A stretch of 14,295 nt of DNA, from the NCBI GenBank assembly GCA_023480605.1, contig JAMCWS010000050.1, positions 1 through 14,295 of the forward strand. Reading direction: 5' to 3'. This DNA is from a bacterium. Lineage in GTDB: Bacteria > Sumerlaeota > Sumerlaeia > MVZB01. The notes beneath the pieces were generated by a model. That model saw only the letters and a list, made by a program, of their open reading frames with translations, did not search any database and was not told the origin of the DNA. This document shows positions 13,652 to 14,295 of the stretch, piece by piece; within the stretch, counting starts at the first letter, position 1, and each line of letters begins with the position of its first letter. The translations under genes were made by a program, and so were the position numbers.

Positions 13652-14295
13652 ATGAGCACGTCCGCCGAATCGCAATCCCCCCAGACCACCCGGCCGCGAC
13701 GGGTGCCGCCGCTGGCGTTCAAGCCCGACGCCGAGGAGGCCGCCCGGCGCTGGGAGGCCTACTACGCCGGCGACCTGATCGACCGGCCGGTCGTTTCGGT
13801 CAGCGCCCCGCGCGCCGGCGTGCCCCGTCCCGCGCGCCCGCGTTGCCATTACCACGAAAAAGTGCACGCGCCGCTGGAGGAAATCATCGACCGTGAATTG
13901 GCCGCCGCCGAGGCCACGTTCTGGGGCGGCGAGGCGTTCCCGTCCTTTTTCCCCAGCTTCGGACCCGACGAAGTGGCCGTCTTCTGCGGCGCCGAGTTGG
14001 CCTGGTCGCCCGATTCGCCCGACACCAACTGGTCCAAGCCTTTCGTCGAGGATTGGGACGAGGCTTCGCCGTTGCGCCTGCGCGAGGATCATCCCCTCTG
14101 GCGGCGCATGATCGAGCTCAACCGGCGCGCCGCCGAACGCATGGCCGGCAAAATGCTGATCGGCTCGATCGACCTGCACACCAACATGGACATCCTGGCG
14201 CCGATCCGCGGCCCCCAGCGGCTTTGCATCGATCTGCTCACGCAGCCCGAAACGATCGACCGCGTCATGGCCGACGCCCGCGCCGGCCGCGTCCC
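13652..14295 (+). CDS. URO-D superfamily protein 4, N-terminal part (runs off window)
   Basis: An open frame runs to the window edge with 214 residues visible. RRWEAYYAGDLIDRPVVSV (32-50) and LIGSIDLHTNMDILAPIRG (169-187), followed by PQRLCIDLLTQPETIDRVM (188-206), are typical of a branch of uroporphyrinogen decarboxylase-like proteins in which a W-x-x-Y/W block opens the protein. The active-site motifs lie beyond the end, so its type cannot be told. ATG at 13652 is preferred because GAGGAG (13641-13646) is 5 nt away; the ATG at 13649 would be only 2 nt away. It is divergent from glnA. The N-terminal 20 residues are Ser/Pro/Arg-rich and probably disordered. Function unknown. Confidence 0.85.
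   Translation, partial: MSTSAESQSPQTTRPRRVPPLAFKPDAEEAARRWEAYYAGDLIDRPVVSVSAPRAGVPRPARPRCHYHEKVHAPLEEIIDRELAAAEATFWGGEAFPSFFPSFGPDEVAVFCGAELAWSPDSPDTNWSKPFVEDWDEASPLRLREDHPLWRRMIELNRRAAERMAGKMLIGSIDLHTNMDILAPIRGPQRLCIDLLTQPETIDRVMADARAGRV

Overview
The window is GC-rich bacterial chromosome from a Gram-negative-type (diderm) organism. The evidence is an AcrB/HAE1-type RND pump with its periplasmic adaptor, a type I-beta glutamine synthetase with the adenylylation tyrosine, and a sigma-54-type promoter in front of it. Four separate uroporphyrinogen-decarboxylase-like (URO-D superfamily) genes in 14 kb suggest, as inference only, an environmental lineage such as Hydrogenedentota, Sumerlaeota, Lentisphaerota or Planctomycetota, where such paralogues are numerous. 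The sequence alone does not fix the taxon.

Layout. At 180-1343 (+) is URO-D-like gene 1, preceded by two abutting hairpins. It converges on a three-gene efflux operon on the minus strand: tetR-type repressor (6695-6105), membrane-fusion protein (6008-4629) and RND transporter (4553-1392). The operon starts at a clear sigma-70 promoter (TTGACA, 17-bp spacer, TAGTAT) with two TetR-style palindromes on and just after the expected start site, so it looks autorepressed. No outer-membrane channel gene is present. At 7208-8440 (+) is an MFS transporter. After a 359-bp gap come URO-D-like genes 2 (8800-10035) and 3 (10078-11067) on the plus strand, 42 bp apart and probably co-transcribed.

From 11068 to 11915 there is an 848-bp stretch with no intact gene. 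It holds a 40-codon fragment (11292-11414) that I recognise as the N-terminus of a DUF3375 protein, the JetA subunit of Wadjet anti-plasmid systems. It is cut off by a stop codon, so it looks like the relic of a lost defence locus. A strong intrinsic terminator (11800-11840) then closes glnA (13346-11916, minus). glnA has a -24/-12 promoter at 13414-13429. Divergent from it, URO-D-like gene 4 starts at 13652 and runs off the window.

How the genes work together. tetR-MFP-RND form an inducible multidrug or toxic-compound efflux module. glnA is a stand-alone nitrogen-assimilation gene under probable nitrogen control. The four URO-D-like proteins are unlikely to be haem enzymes. Their active-site motifs differ: gene 3 has H-x-C-G plus a distal Cys as in corrinoid/coenzyme M methyltransferases, gene 1 has D-x-D-G, gene 2 has G-C-C-E, and gene 4 is incomplete. 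They probably act on different substrates, which I cannot name. I found no tRNA, rRNA, CRISPR array or intact mobile element.
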